64,000 nucleotides of DNA, from the NCBI GenBank assembly GCA_963575745.1, contig CAUYUJ010003969.1, forward strand, positions 170,479 to 234,478, in the 5' to 3' direction. The position numbers were made by a program, and so were the translations under genes. Below the pieces are notes generated by a model that had not been told where the DNA came from, searched no databases, and saw only the letters and a list, made by a program, of their open reading frames with translations. Position 1 is the stretch's first letter. Each line of letters starts with the position of its first letter. The stretch comes from Prorocentrum cordatum. Lineage: Eukaryota > Sar > Dinophyceae > Prorocentrales > Prorocentraceae. This document shows positions 10,601-20,445 of this stretch, one piece after another.

Positions 10601-13600
10601 TCCAGATTTGTTTCAGGACGGCGTCCTCGGAAGTCCCGACCCTTTCCCTGGGGCTGGTTTCTCATCCTGAGTCGTGCTCTGGCGGTCCCGAGGCCCGGCG
10701 AGGGCCCCACGAGGCCGAAAACGGCCGAAAACCATCATGTTTTGTTGTGTGCTTTTGTAAAGCAAAACATAAAGGAAAACATATAACAAAAACAAAAGCA
10801 GCGCGCTCATGTCTGGGTAGGTGACCGCCCCCAACCGTAGGGGCCTCTGCTGGGCGCCGGCCCACCTATCTCTCCGGGGGCCGTGGGGGGCGGGGGGGGC
10901 GGGCTGCGCCCGCCCGTGCGGGTTCGTGGCCGGGCGGCCAGGGCACCCCCCCCCGTGGTCTCCCCGCTCTGCCCCGCCCGCTCGCCCTTCGTCGCCTCCT
11001 CCCTCCTCCCTCCTCCTTCCCCTCCATCACTCCTCCCTCCTCCTCCTCCCTCCTCCTCCTTCCCCTCCTCCCTCCTCCTCCTCCTCCTCCCTCCTCCTTC
11101 TCCTCCCCCTCCTCCTCCTTCCCCTCCCTCCTCCCCCCTCCTCTCTCCTCCTCCTCCTCCTCCTCCTCCTCCTCCTCCTCCTCCTCCTCCTCCTCTCCTC
11201 TCTCCTCCTCCTCCTCCTCCTCCTCCCTCTCTCCGTCTCTCCCTCCCTCCCTCCTTCCCTCCCTCTCCTCCTCCTCCTCCTCCTCCTCATCCTCCTCCTC
11301 CTCCTTCTCCTCCTCCTCCTCCTTCCCTGAGATCCGGGCGCTGTATTCTTTCCACGCCAGGCGTTTTCGCAAGGTTTTCGGGCCCAGAAGAGGCACAGGT
11401 CGGATGGGGCCAGGACGAGGATAAGTCCGTTCCAGAGCGTTCCAGAACGCTCTCGAAGCGTTCTAGAACTTACTGAGGAGGCGGCACCGCCCGAGACATC
11501 CTCCAGAGCCGCCGGATCTATTCATCCCCACCCGATGCTATCCTCGTCCTGGCTTCGTCTTAACTGGAGAGGGCCTAGTCGAAGCGCACCAGCGTGCTCC
11601 CGCCGCATCAGTGACCACAACTGGCGTGCAGGGCAGCTGCATCACGTGTGCGACGTGTGTCTGGGATGGGCGAGAGCGGGGGGGGGGTCGGAGGGGGAGG
11701 CGCGGAGGAGCGGGGGAGAAGGGGGGGGGATCGGAGGGGTGAGGGCGGAGGAGCGGGGAGAAGGGCGGCAGGAGGAGGGAGGAGGGAGGGAGGGAGGGAC
11801 GGCGGCAGGGAGAGAGGGAGAGAGGGAGGGAGGGAGGGAGGGAGGGAGGAGGGAGGGAGGGAGGGAGGGAGGAGGGAGGGAGGGAGGGAGGGAGGGAGGG
11901 AGGGAGGAGGGAGGGAGGGAGGGAGGGAGGGAGGAGGGAGGAGGAGGAGGAGGCGGAGGAGGAGGAGGAGGAGGAGGAGGAGGAGGAAGAGGAGAAGGAG
12001 GAGGAGGAGGAGGAGGAGGAGGAGGAGGAGGAGGAGGAGGAGGGGGGGGGGGAGGTGGAGGAGGAGGAGGAGGAGGAGGAGGAGAGGAGGAGGAGGAGGA
12101 GGAGGAGGAGGAGGAGGAGGAGGGAGGAGGAGGAGGAGGAGGATGAGGAGGAGGAGGAGGAGGAGGAGAGGAGGAGGGAGGGAGGAGGGAGGAGGAGGAG
12201 GAGTAGGAGGAGGAGGAGGAGAGGAGGAGGAGGAGGAGGAGGAGGAGGAGGAGGAGGAGGGGAGGAGGAGGAGGCTGAGGAGGAGGAGGAGTGAGGGAGG
12301 GAGGGAGGGAGGAAGTCCGCGTGGGTGGCGATTGAAGCCATCCGAGGAGGAGTCCTCGGCCCACTCCCGTGGCTGTCGACACTGTCATTCGTAGATATGG
12401 GGGAGGGAGGCGGGAGCCCACGCAGCCCAGTAGGGAGGGTGGACGAGGAGGAGGGAGGACGAGAAGGAGGAGGAGGAGGTGGAGGAGGGGATTGGGATTA
12501 GGAGGAGGGGGAGGAAGAGGTGGAGGAGGAGGAGGTGGAGGAGGAGGAGGAGGAGGAGGAGGAGGAGGAGGAGGGAGGGTGGACGAGAAGGAGGAGGAGG
12601 AGGACGGAGGGAGGAGGCTGGCCGAAGGGTCGGCCGAACTTGATTCCGATTGGGATGCACAGTGGCCGGGCGGTGCGGGGGAGCACGCCGCTCTCGGCCA
12701 TGGGTCGGGGGCGCGGGAGGGGCCCCGGGCCTTCGTATGTTCCTCGCGCTCTCCCTCTGCGAGCAGCGTAGGGGCGGTTCCTCGCCATAGGTTGTGGTCT
12801 CTGTGCTCGCGCGCACACGTGGGGCGCGTTCCTCAGGGGCAACGATGCCCGTCGGCCGTTGAGCGTAGGTATCCCAGACGCCCTGAAGTCACAACAAAAA
12901 ACACGACGGCTGGTTTTTCGCTAATTTCGGCCACTGGGGGTCCTTGCCAGGCCTTGAGACCTTCAACAAACGACTCGGGATGAAAAACTGGTCCCGGGGA
13001 TTGGGTCTAGACCTCTGAGGGTCGCGTCATGAAAAAATCATGGCGTCGGGGGGTCTAGTATTTTTGTGTTCCCAGGTTCCAGTCTGCTTTAGGCGCCTTC
13101 CCATTTCAATGATGGACGGGTTTCACCTGTTCCTTCCTCTTCGGGGGGCGGGCGGAAGCCCGATCTACTTCCAGCGCCTTCCTACTTCATGTTTCTACCC
13201 ACTTCTTCCGACCGACGGGTAGGGGGGGATAGGCATTTGCCAGGAACGTGCGGATACACTATCGGGGCCTATTGCCGATCTATCGGCGATTGCTCGCCGA
13301 TTCCAAATCGATGTTTCCCCCTCTACAGTCGGGCCGCTGAAGAAGGAAACCTTTTCGTCATTGGGGAGGGGCTCAGTTCTCCTGAAGTGTTTGTACAGTT
13401 TGTCTCAGGTTTTCTGGAGATTTTCTCTGGAACAGCGAAGCTGAGCTTAAGGAATAAAATGGGGCCTCGTTCCTGATTTAGAGGTCCGTGCCAGCGTTTC
13501 GACTGTAGCGCAGAACTGACGAGCCACGCGCGAACACGACAAGCCATGCTCTTGCAGTGCAGGCGATGGCAAGCAACAAGAGCACCACCAGCGATCCTTC

Positions 13601-16292
13601 CCAGCGGACGTGCCGCACTCTGCCGTGGAGGGCTGCGGAGCAACCCCAGAGACATCCGATGTCCGGATTGCTCCAACACGGGGCCCCCAGAAGTCCCGAC
13701 CTCTCCCCAGGGCCAACTTGTCATCCGGCGAGTGCCCCCAGAGGCCGACAACGACGAACAAACGCCATGAATTCAGGGCTCGCCTTCGGCGCCCCCCTGG
13801 CCCCGCGCCGGAGGCCGGGGCGGAAGCAAGACGTGGGCGGCTCCGCCGCCTGCGAGCCGGCGGAGGTCAAGATCTGCACGCGCGTAGGGTCAACACGGAT
13901 GATCAGAGCCCCAAATCGTCAGGGGTAACTCGGGTCAGGGCTAACTCGGGTTCGTTTTTCGGGAATCCGAACCCGACTTACCCCGGACCCGAGTTACCCC
14001 GGATAATTCGGGCGTCCAGAGCCCCACATCATCAGGGGTAACTCGGGTCAGGGCTAACTCGGGTTCCTTTTTCGGTAATCCAAACCCGAGTTACCCCGGA
14101 CCCGAGTTACCCCGGATAACTCGGGCGCCCAAGATGAGCGGCTTCCCGAGGGTACCTCAGAGGAGGAGAAGGTACCCACGCCTCTACTCGAGGCCTCCTA
14201 GATGGGGTCGGAGTAGACGGGGTCGGAGGATCGCGCCGCATCGCTGATGCATCGCTGATGCATCGGCGATGCGGCTCGATGTGATGCCCAATTTGCTCCA
14301 CCCCGAAGTCGCGGATGTATCGCTGACGTCGTCAGTGCACGGCCAATGCATGGCATTGGGCGTTGCATCGGCGATGCATCGCCGATGTATCGGCGATGCG
14401 GCGAGGTCTTCCGACCCTGCCTACTCGGACCCCATCTAGAAGGCATCTGTCTACCCTTACCCAGTTTTCCCCTTGTTGGGAGGGGGCGGCCCTCGTGGCC
14501 ACCGCTGCATGCGCCTCGACGTCCTGGTCAGGACGCGCCCGGGGAGAGGTCTGGTGAGTAGCGGTGTCGGTACCTTTTGTGTCTTTTTTTTTTTAAAAAA
14601 AAAAAAACCTTTTGTGTCTTCTTGTGCCCTTGCATGCTTGCCTCTTCGGTAATCTTCGGTCCATGTTCCACCACTGTCGATGGCCAGCCCCGCTCGAAAA
14701 GCTCTTGCACGGGCGGCCAAGGCCCCTGCATCCTCACCGCGCATCCTTACTGCAGTCAGACCCTCACAGTAAGGGTGGGCAGCCTTCTCGAAGGTACCCT
14801 TGCATCCTTACCTCCTCAGTCCATCCTTGGCCTCTTTCGTTGGCCGCGCCCCGCACTCAAAGTGTCAGCATAGCCTGCCAAGGCCCTTGCATCCTCATCG
14901 TGCATCCGTATGATACGGGTTGATTGTACCAGTTTTGAATGTAAGCTGTCATTTTTTGTTGGAGCGGGGTGGGCCTGGGTTTCCAAGACCGGCCGCATGT
15001 CATGTCTGGTATGGGCGAGGCCCGGATGCACGTGTGGCCGCGCACGCCTCCACGGCGGTCCTGCTCCCGTGTGGCCGAGTGCGCTGGTCCTCCGCACGCG
15101 CACCCAGCGCGTGGCATCCGCATGACCAACGTGGGAGTCCAGCCACGTGTGTTTCTTGAGACCTCCTAGCTGGGGCCCGAGTAAATAGGGGTCGGAGGAT
15201 CGCGCCGCATCGCCGATGCATCGGCCATGCGGCTCGGTGTGCAGCCTAAGTTGCTTCACGTCCACGTCGCCGATGCATCGCCGACGTCGACGATGCATCG
15301 CCGGTGCATCGCCGACGCATCGCTGACATCGCATGCGGCGCGATCCTCCGACCCCAGCCACGACGACCCCACCTAGGACGCCTCCAGTTCCCAGGAGGAG
15401 GAGGAACAGGAGGAGGAGGCGGAGGCGGAGGCGGAGGCGGAGGCGGAGGCGGAGGAGGAGGAGGAGGAGGAGGAGGAGGAGGAGGAGGAGGAGGAGGAGA
15501 AGGAGGAGGCGGAGGAGGAGGGAGGAGGAGGAGGAGGAGGAGGCGGAGGAGGAGGAGGAGGAGGGGGCTCCGCAGAGGGCAGTGGGCGTGCGTAGAGCAA
15601 TCACCACCGCCGTACCCGGCCAGAGGGCCGTGCCGGGCCGCAGGGTGGCGCGCAGGAGCTTCCCTGGGCCTCGGCTGGGAGGGCGCGGCAGGCCTCCTGC
15701 TGGGGCCCAGGACGGCCCTGGCAGGAGGAGGAGGAGGAGGAGGAGGAGGAGGAGGAGGAGGAGGAGGAGGGGCAGGCCTCCTGCCGGGGCCCAGGACGGC
15801 CCTGGCAGGGCTCCGTGCGGCTCCTCCGATCCGATCCGATGCGATGTCGACGGATTCCGATTCCGATGCGATGCGACTTCAGGCTCCGATTTGGGTTCCG
15901 ATTGCCACATGAGGCCTGACTACTCTGGCGATTTCGGCCGATTCGGTTTCTCCCGACTTGGCTCCCGATTTCCGCCGATCCGATTATTTTCGGTCCCCGA
16001 TCCGATTTTTCCGATTCGATTATGGGTTCTCTTGCCTCTGCGTTTTGGAAGCCGTCTTCGGTAGCATAATGTCGTTGGCACCTGGCCGGAGCTCCAGCCG
16101 CAGGACCTGAGGACGAGGGTGGAGGGCCTTGAGACCGAGAACAGGAGCCTGTCCGACAAGCTCGAGACCTTCCAGAAGAGGCAGTCGAGCGCGTCAAAGG
16201 GGCGCGTGAAGATAGCAGATGAGCCTGACAGCGACATGTTCAATATCGTGAACATGCCTCGCTTCGAGAAGGATGGGGTGGCCATGGGTTAG
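4625..16292 (+). CDS. Coiled-coil protein gene, at least five small exons
   Basis: Exons that join in phase: 4625-4695 (ending ELQELMN + split Arg), 4982-5060 (HEALAAEARGLRCEAEGLRA), 8985-9119 (45 codons, LTEKNRALGSEAEGMREEIE), 10295-10402 (EVKQLHSKIDLLEASHADEA) and 16104 to about 16292 (VEGLETENRSLSDKLETFQK, then a charged tail ending VAMG and TAG at 16290-16292). Every exon is Leu/Glu/Lys-rich with heptad-like spacing, so the product is a long coiled-coil rod. Acceptors are AG and donors GC or GA. The split codon AG|G between the first two exons supports the model. The TAG could instead lie in an intron starting GT at 16288. More exons may be missing at both ends and between 5.1 and 9.0 kb. 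The partner or cellular role is unknown. Confidence 0.65.
5095..5460. repeat. TCG/GTC tract followed by GGA tract
   Basis: CGT/TCG triplets at 5095-5240 and 5305-5348, then GGA triplets at 5350-5455, inside the intron after the second coiled-coil exon. The two tracts are different triplet families placed side by side. Confidence 0.9.
5712..6040 (+). repeat. Imperfect tandem duplication, ~225-bp offset
   Basis: Two units share GTGAGGCGTC, then CTTGGGCGTCGCGCATTGGG (5770 and 5966), a G-rich spacer with GATCGATGGTGG, and CAGCGAGTGCTGCTGAAGAG (5823 and 6016). Between them lies a short array of TTTGGGTTCAGGGC-type units (about 5878-5925). Confidence 0.75.
6625..7158 (-). CDS. Unassigned reverse-strand open frame
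   Basis: A 177-codon frame on the minus strand with one hydrophobic segment (VSIFAPILFVLILIVPALG) that could span a membrane. The region is of moderate composition and not a simple repeat. No family was recognised and the overlapping + strand is also partly open, so this is recorded only as a possibility. Confidence 0.2.
   Translation of the reverse strand: MLSDTVPLDRRGSQQGCKAPDWHARDGRGRHGHDSQEQMLSKLKALAVGPAMFDLKWGTSAATPTASTIQNGQERVSIFAPILFVLILIVPALGTKAGVSLGGANLRKRPRTGQRGRDARSSSDAGMEATHPPLSDPASPSAPALLLPSRWPDSDRLSPSPVAPPGHPPLPLPPLTD
7261..8300. other. Intron-like spacer with a GAT-rich island
   Basis: No supported exon was seen. 7855-7975 is a GATGATGCTGATGA-type simple repeat whose Asp-rich frame is an artefact. 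The remainder is unique-looking, less GC-rich sequence between coiled-coil exons. Confidence 0.5.
8815..8945. repeat. TCC then CTCC microsatellite before an exon
   Basis: CTC triplets grade into CCCT tetranucleotides and end 39 bases before the coiled-coil exon at 8985. It could act as an oversized pyrimidine tract for that splice acceptor (inference). Confidence 0.9.
10422..10590 (+). repeat. Dispersed ~165-bp repeat, copy 1 of 3
   Basis: Starts GCAGTCGGGGTGCCGAAGAA, continues CGTTGGGGAGGCGCTCGGTG, and ends with TTAGCTTGAGGAAGACAGGG and GTCGTTCCTTATTT. The other copies are at 13324-13490 and 16674-16830, all in the same orientation inside the coiled-coil gene. No coding potential or terminal repeat is evident, so a short non-autonomous element is likely. 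Confidence 0.75.
10622..10745 (+). repeat. Dispersed ~125-bp repeat, copy 1 of 3
   Basis: Contains GAAGTCCCGACCCTTTCCCT, GGTTTCTCATCCTGAGTCG and GGTCCCGAGGCCCGGCGAGG followed by CACGAGGCCGAAAA. Related sequence lies at 18115-18215 and 22148-22295. Confidence 0.65.
10985..11325. repeat. TCC/CTCC microsatellite field
   Basis: About 340 bp of pyrimidine triplets and tetranucleotides in an intron-like spacer. Poly-Leu/Ser/Pro and poly-Glu/Arg frames are repeat translations. Confidence 0.95.
11405..11520 (+). repeat. Dispersed repeat with imperfect palindrome, copy 1 of 2
   Basis: Contains GGGGCCAGGACGAGGATAAG, then AGAGCGTTCCAGAACGCTCT (11434-11453, one mismatch from a perfect palindrome), then GAGGAGGCGGCACCGCCCGA and CTCCAGAGCCGCCGGATCT. 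The second copy is at 56504-56605. Here the palindrome is followed by GAAGCGTTCTAGAA, giving several GAA/TTC blocks. Confidence 0.75.
11680..12300. repeat. Long GGA/GGGA microsatellite field
   Basis: About 620 bp of GGGA tetranucleotides and then GGA triplets, among the longest purine tracts in the window. All frames across it are artefacts. Confidence 0.97.
12435..12615. repeat. GGA microsatellite
   Basis: Second GGA field, separated from the previous one by about 130 bp of unique sequence. Confidence 0.95.
12640..13320. other. Unassigned spacer
   Basis: Open frames exist but none shows a recognisable protein. The sequence GGGTCTAGACCTCTGAGGGT near 13003 resembles the GGGTCGAGACCTCTGGGGAT unit repeated at 18050 and 18102, so part of this stretch may be an old repeat. 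Confidence 0.4.
13324..13490 (+). repeat. Dispersed ~165-bp repeat, copy 2 of 3
   Basis: Starts TACAGTCGGGCCGCTGAAGA, continues TTGGGGAGGGGCTCAGTTCT, and ends with GAGCTTAAGGAATAAAATGG and CCTCGTTCCTGATTT. It is the longest-diverged of the three copies. Confidence 0.75.
13904..14130 (+). repeat. Two tandem 113-bp units, each a long hairpin
   Basis: Both units begin CAGAGCCCCA (13904 and 14017). Each contains GGGGTAACTCGGGTCAGGGC near the start and ACCCGAGTTACCCC-type sequence near its end, on either side of a TTTTTCGG loop. Each unit can therefore fold into a stem of roughly 35 bp. No ORF is supported here. Confidence 0.85.
14190..14447. mobile_element. Foldback/MITE-like element, copy 1
   Basis: The left arm begins AGGCCTCCTAGATGGGGTCG and reaches GGATCGCGCCGCATCGC. 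The right arm is its imperfect reverse complement, ending TCGGACCCCATCTAGAAGGC. The interior is built from GCATCGGCGATGC-like self-complementary motifs. The two arms share more than 40 bp with few mismatches. It carries no coding capacity, so any mobility would be non-autonomous (inference). Confidence 0.75.
14582..14611. repeat. Short T-run/A-run palindrome
   Basis: The run TTTTTTTTTTAAAAAAAAAA (approximately 14585-14607) is flanked by two copies of CCTTTTGTGTCTT (about 14572 and 14609), one on each side of the run. Confidence 0.7.
15159..15388. mobile_element. Foldback/MITE-like element, copy 2
   Basis: Arms match copy 1: left GACCTCCTAGCTGGGGCCCG through GGTCGGAGGATCGCGCCGCA, right TGCGGCGCGATCCTCCGACC through CCCCACCTAGGACGCCTCC. 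The interior again contains repeated GATGCATCGCCGA motifs. The two copies lie about 970 bp apart in the same intron-like region. Confidence 0.75.
15396..15570. repeat. GGA/GGC microsatellite
   Basis: GGAGGC hexamers then GGA triplets directly after foldback copy 2. A second GGA tract at 15721-15770 sits between two copies of GGCCTCCTGCTGGGGCCCAG-like sequence (15689 and 15775), forming a local duplication. Confidence 0.9.
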
Positions 16293-16673
16293 GGATGGGG
16301 GGGAAGGGGCAGAGCGGGGAGAGGAAGAGGGAAATGTCTCAGGCACGTCAGACGCCGCGCAAGATACCTCGCTAGCGACTTTCGGAGCTCAGGATCGGAG
16401 CCGAGTGTGCTGAGGGTCTCTGGACGCGAGCTGCGCCCAGCCGTGGCCAGGCGGCGTTCCCCCATGTTCAGGTCAACAAGCAGCTGAGTTCAGAAGCCCG
16501 AGGAGACGAGGCTGGGTCTCTTTCGCAACGTTGGCCTCCCGAGGTCTCGACCCCGTCCTGGAGACCTGCTTGGCATCCCGAGCCGTCTTTTCACGGTCCC
16601 GGGCCCTGGCCAGCGCTATGGGAAGCCCATTCTTGAAGCACTTCACATCGCGCTTCTGTTTATTTACAGTCGG

Positions 16674-16830
16674 GGCCCTGAAGAAGGAACCCTTTTCGTT
16701 GGGGAGGGGCTCCGCGTTCCTTAAGTGTTTCGCAGCTTGCCTCAGGTGTTCCTTATGTTTTCGATCGGACATCGAAGTTTAACTCATGGAAAAAAAGGGG
16801 CCTCGTTCCTTATTTTGGGTTCCTTAGGTC
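16674..16830 (+). repeat. Dispersed ~165-bp repeat, copy 3 of 3
   Basis: Starts TTACAGTCGGGGCCCTGAAG, continues CGTTGGGGAGGGGCTCCGCG, and ends with CTCGTTCCTTATTTTGGGTT. It is the copy closest to the apparent consensus. Confidence 0.75.
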
Positions 16831-17012
16831 AAGCCCCCGACTGTACATCGCGCTGCTGTTTATTGAACGACGCGAAGGGGTGGTCTATGGCTCGGTCATC
16901 GGTTCGGGCGACGACCAGAGGTGTCAGGCTCCCTGGCGGTTGGCGGAGGGCCCGAGGCCTCGAGAGGTCTTTTGGATGCCTCCAGAGAGCCCCGTCCAAA
17001 AGCGCCGAGAAA

Positions 17013-17216
17013 CCCTCCTCCTCCTCCTCCTCCTCCTCCTCCTCCTCCTCTCCTCCTATTCATCCCTCCTCCTCCTCCTCCTCCCTCCTCCCTCCTCCTC
17101 CCCTCCTCTCCTCTCCTCCTCTCCTCTCCTCTCCTCCTCCTCCTCCTCCTCCTCCTCCTCCTCCTCCGCCCTCCTCCTCCTCCTCCTCCTCCTCCTCCTC
17201 CTCCTCCTCCTCCTCC
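17013..17216. repeat. TCC microsatellite abutting an exon
   Basis: About 200 bp of CTC/TCC ending at the base before CTGATGCTGGAGGAGAAG of the next exon. Confidence 0.95.
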
Positions 17217-17218
17217 TG

Positions 17219-17365
17219 ATGCTGGAGGAGAAGCTGATCGACGTCTCGCACATGAGGGAAGTCCTGCTCGAGCTCCTGCCAAAGCACGACATCAAGCCGG
17301 GCGGCGAGGCGGCCTGGCCCGCCGAGGTGCAGCAGATCCTCGCCGAGCTCTGGAGCTCGGTCGTT
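17219..17365 (+). CDS. Helical exon, possible further exon of the coiled-coil gene or start of another
   Basis: Reads MLEEKLIDVSHMREVLLELL, then KHDIKPGGEAAWPAEVQQIL and AELWSS. It is amphipathic-helix-like and free of repeat bias. It follows a TCC tract and an AG (17226-17227). The frame continues to 17644 but becomes less protein-like after about 17365, where a donor such as GT or GC is expected. Whether it belongs to the upstream coiled-coil gene is not resolved. The function is unknown. Confidence 0.5.
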
Positions 17366-18044
17366 GCGGTTGCGTCGTTGTCGTCGATCGTCGTCGCCGG
17401 TCGTCGAGGCTTCCCCTGGAGGGTCGAGGATCGAGGCTCTTGCGCGCTCTGGACCCTTTCGGGGCTTCCGGAAGCCGTCGAGGACCTCTGCAGGCCTCAG
17501 GAGACTTACGGGAACGTCTGCGGATTTGGAAGACTTTCGGGGACCCAGGCGCGCTCGAATGCGACTGGTCCGCGCGCTCGGCGACGTGGGGAAGCGATCG
17601 CGAGCTCTGCGCTTGACCAGCAAAAGCAGCAGCGCACGGCTTGAACAGTGCGAGCCGATCGCGCCTGCATTTCTGTTGCACGGCTGGGGGATTTGGGGAG
17701 GAGGAGGAGGAGGAGGAGGAGGAGGAGGAGGAGGAGGAGGAGGAGGAGGAGGGGCAGGAGGGGCAGGAGTGAGGAGGGAGAGGAGTGATGACCCGGATGT
17801 GGTGCCGCGTCTTGTTTTCTCGAGACGGGGCCCCCGCACGGCCTGGCCCTTCCCCCAGGGCCAGCTTTGCCTCGCAAGTCCTGCCTGGACTGCCCCGGGC
17901 CCAGCGAGGCCCGGAGGCTGCCAACAGGCCTCCGGGCGCTGGTTTTTGCCACGTCGCGAGCAGGTATGAGCAGGCCGATCGGAGCACCTGCTGGCCTGAC
18001 GCCATGATTTTATAGTGACGCCGACCCCCATTGGTCTCGACCCA

Positions 18045-18215
18045 TTGAATGGGTCGAGACCTCTGGGGATCGACCTCAGGACCTCGGGGCCAGTGAATGG
18101 GTCGAGACCTCTGGGGGTCGACCTCACCGGTCCCGAGGCCTAGTAAGGGCCCCCCGAGGCCGGAAATAGCGCCAACTTTGCCGTCGTGATATTCTCATGA
18201 CTCGAGGGGGCCTGT
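18045..18215 (+). repeat. 52-bp tandem duplication followed by dispersed repeat copy 2
   Basis: GAATGGGTCGAGACCTCTGG occurs at 18045 and 18097. It runs into GGTCCCGAGGCCTAGTAAGG and GCCGTCGTGATATTCTCATG, which match the repeat at 10622-10745 and 22148-22295. Confidence 0.65.
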
Positions 18216-18835
18216 CGGGAGGAGGGGGAGGAGGAGGAGGAGGAGGAGGAGTAGGAGGAGGAGGAGGAGGAGGAGGAGAGGAGGAGAATGAGAAGGAGGA
18301 GGGAGGAGGAGGAGGAGGAGGAGGAGGAGGAGCAGGAGGAGAGAGGAGGAGAGATGGAGGAGGAGGCGAGGAGGGAGGAGGGGGAGGAGGAGGAGAAGGA
18401 GGAGGAGGAGGAGGAGGAGGAGGAGGAGGAGGGAGGAGGAGAGGATAGGGAGGGAGGAGGAGGATGAGGCGGAGGAGGAGAGGAGGAGGAGGAGGGAGGA
18501 GGAGGAGGAGGAGGAGGAGGAGGAGGAGGAGGAGGAGCAGGGGGAGCAGGGAAGGAGGAGGAGGAGGAGGGAGGACGAGGAGGAGGAGGAGAGGAGGGGG
18601 AGAGAGGGAGGGAGGGGGAGGAGGGAGGAGGGAGGAGAAGAGGAAGAGGGAGGGAGGAGGAGGGGAGGAGGAGGAGGAGGAGGAGGGAGGGAGGGAGGAC
18701 AAGGGAGGGAGAGAGGTGGAGGGAGGGAGGGAGGAGGAGGAAGACGAGGAGGAGGAGGAAGACGAGGAGGAGGAGGAGGAGGAGGAGGAGGGAGGAGGAG
18801 TGAGGAAAAGGAGCAGGATAAGGAGAAGGAGGGGG
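18216..18835. repeat. Long GGA/GGGA microsatellite field
   Basis: About 620 bp of GGA triplets with GGGA patches. Together with TCC tracts at 18938-19085 it could fold back on itself. Confidence 0.97.
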
Positions 18836-19272
18836 GGGAGGACGCTCACCGCGGGGCCTCCCGGGCGTACCAGGGCCCGCCACGGCGCCCGCCCCAGTAT
18901 CCGGAGGTTTTCTCCGAAGGGCTTAGGCGACCCGTCCTCCTCCTTCTCCTCCTCCTCCTCCTCCTCCTTCTCCTCTTCCTCCTCCCCCCCCTCCACCTCC
19001 TCCTCCTCTTCCTCCTCTTCCTCCTTCTTCTCCTCCTCCTCCTCCTCCTCCTTCTCCTCCTCCTCCTCCTCCTGCTCCTCCTCCTCGGATCGCCTACGGC
19101 CCCGGGGGAAGCCGTGCACCAGGAGCCTGCACAACCTGGACCCGTGGCCCAGCGTGCCGGCCGCCGTGCTGAGCACGAAGTACCACGAGGCCGAGCGTCT
19201 TCGCCCTGTCCGGGAAGCGTGCGGCTCGACAGCGCTGGAACTGGGGTTGATGGGTCTGTTTTCCACCACCAC

Positions 19273-19415
19273 CACCACCATAAGTTGGAGGGGGGAAAGA
19301 GGGAGAGGAGGACGAGGAGGAGGAGGTGGACGAGGAGGAGGAGGAGAAGGATGAGGAGGAAGAGGAGGAGGAGGAGGATGCCCTCCTCCTCCTCCTCCTC
19401 CAACTTATGCTGGTG
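19273..19415. repeat. 143-bp foldback with 19-bp terminal inverted repeats around GGA/TCC
   Basis: Left end CACCACCATAAGTTGGAGG (19273-19291). Right end CCTCCAACTTATGCTGGTG (19397-19415), whose reverse complement differs at one base. The interior is a GGA tract followed by TCC, so the complementarity extends inward. Confidence 0.8.
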
Positions 19416-20445
19416 TATTGGGAATCAGGCCTATCAGGGGTTCTCAGAGGTCCTGGTGCTGCAGTTGTTTCACAGCTAGCGTTTTCGCTCCATTTTGTTC
19501 CCAGGGACCCTCACAAATCGATCTGGCTCGAAAAAAGACGCAATGATGGAATCTGGGGCTCCGGTCGTGATTTGTTGCAATCAGAATTTTGAACAGCGTC
19601 GAATCGCAGGGTTTGCCTTCGTTTTCTGGAGACTTGAGACGGCGGTCAGTGCAAACGGGGTCAGTAAAAGCGCCAGACCTCGAAGGATCCTGCAGGGCCC
19701 GTGCTGCACTGACTCGGGTCAGGGCGCAGGATGCTGCATGATCCTGCGAGGCCCAACTGACCGGGATTTGCATTGACCCGGTCAGTGCGCCCCCGACGGC
19801 TTTTGACGAGCGCGTCCTGGATTTCGGCAGTTTAGTTTTTGTGGGATGTTTGCAGCGGGAGTTCGCGCCAAATTTCAGATTGGGTCTCGTCATTTTCTTG
19901 ACGGCCCCGTCAGGCAAAACCGAGTCCCCCGAACCCGAGCTTTGCGTCTCCCTGGCCCTGCTGCCTCTTCTCTCACTCCCGCTCGCGGGCTCCTCCTCCT
20001 CCTCCTCCTCCTTCTCCGCCTCCGCCTCCTCCTCCTCCTCCTCCTCCTCCTCCTGCTCCTCCTCCTCCTCTTCTTGGAAAGAGCTAAGGGATGGAGGTGT
20101 GAGATTCAGCACGACGGACAGGCTTGTGGCGCAGGGTTCACGAGTCGTAAGACATTCAAGAGCCGTATCATCGAACACCACCACATACACAACCTGGCGG
20201 CGATCCTGACCACGAATAATCAGTGCACCCATTGTAGACACAGTGTTACACGCAAAAACACGGCGTGGCGTCGCTTGTCGAGGTCTATGACCAGGGGGGG
20301 TGTGTGCGACATAGGACCCGAAACCAGTTCGAACCGACGCCCTCTGTCGTGAACTCTCCGACCCGTAGCAATTTCGATCCAGACGGATACCAGTTTTGTC
20401 AGCACCTCCTCACACATCTGCCGCGGACACTTCAGAACTGTGAGC

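Noticed and set aside
18124-19281. 385-codon minus-strand frame
   Set aside because: Crosses two GGA/TCC fields; the unique parts between them are short and show no domain.
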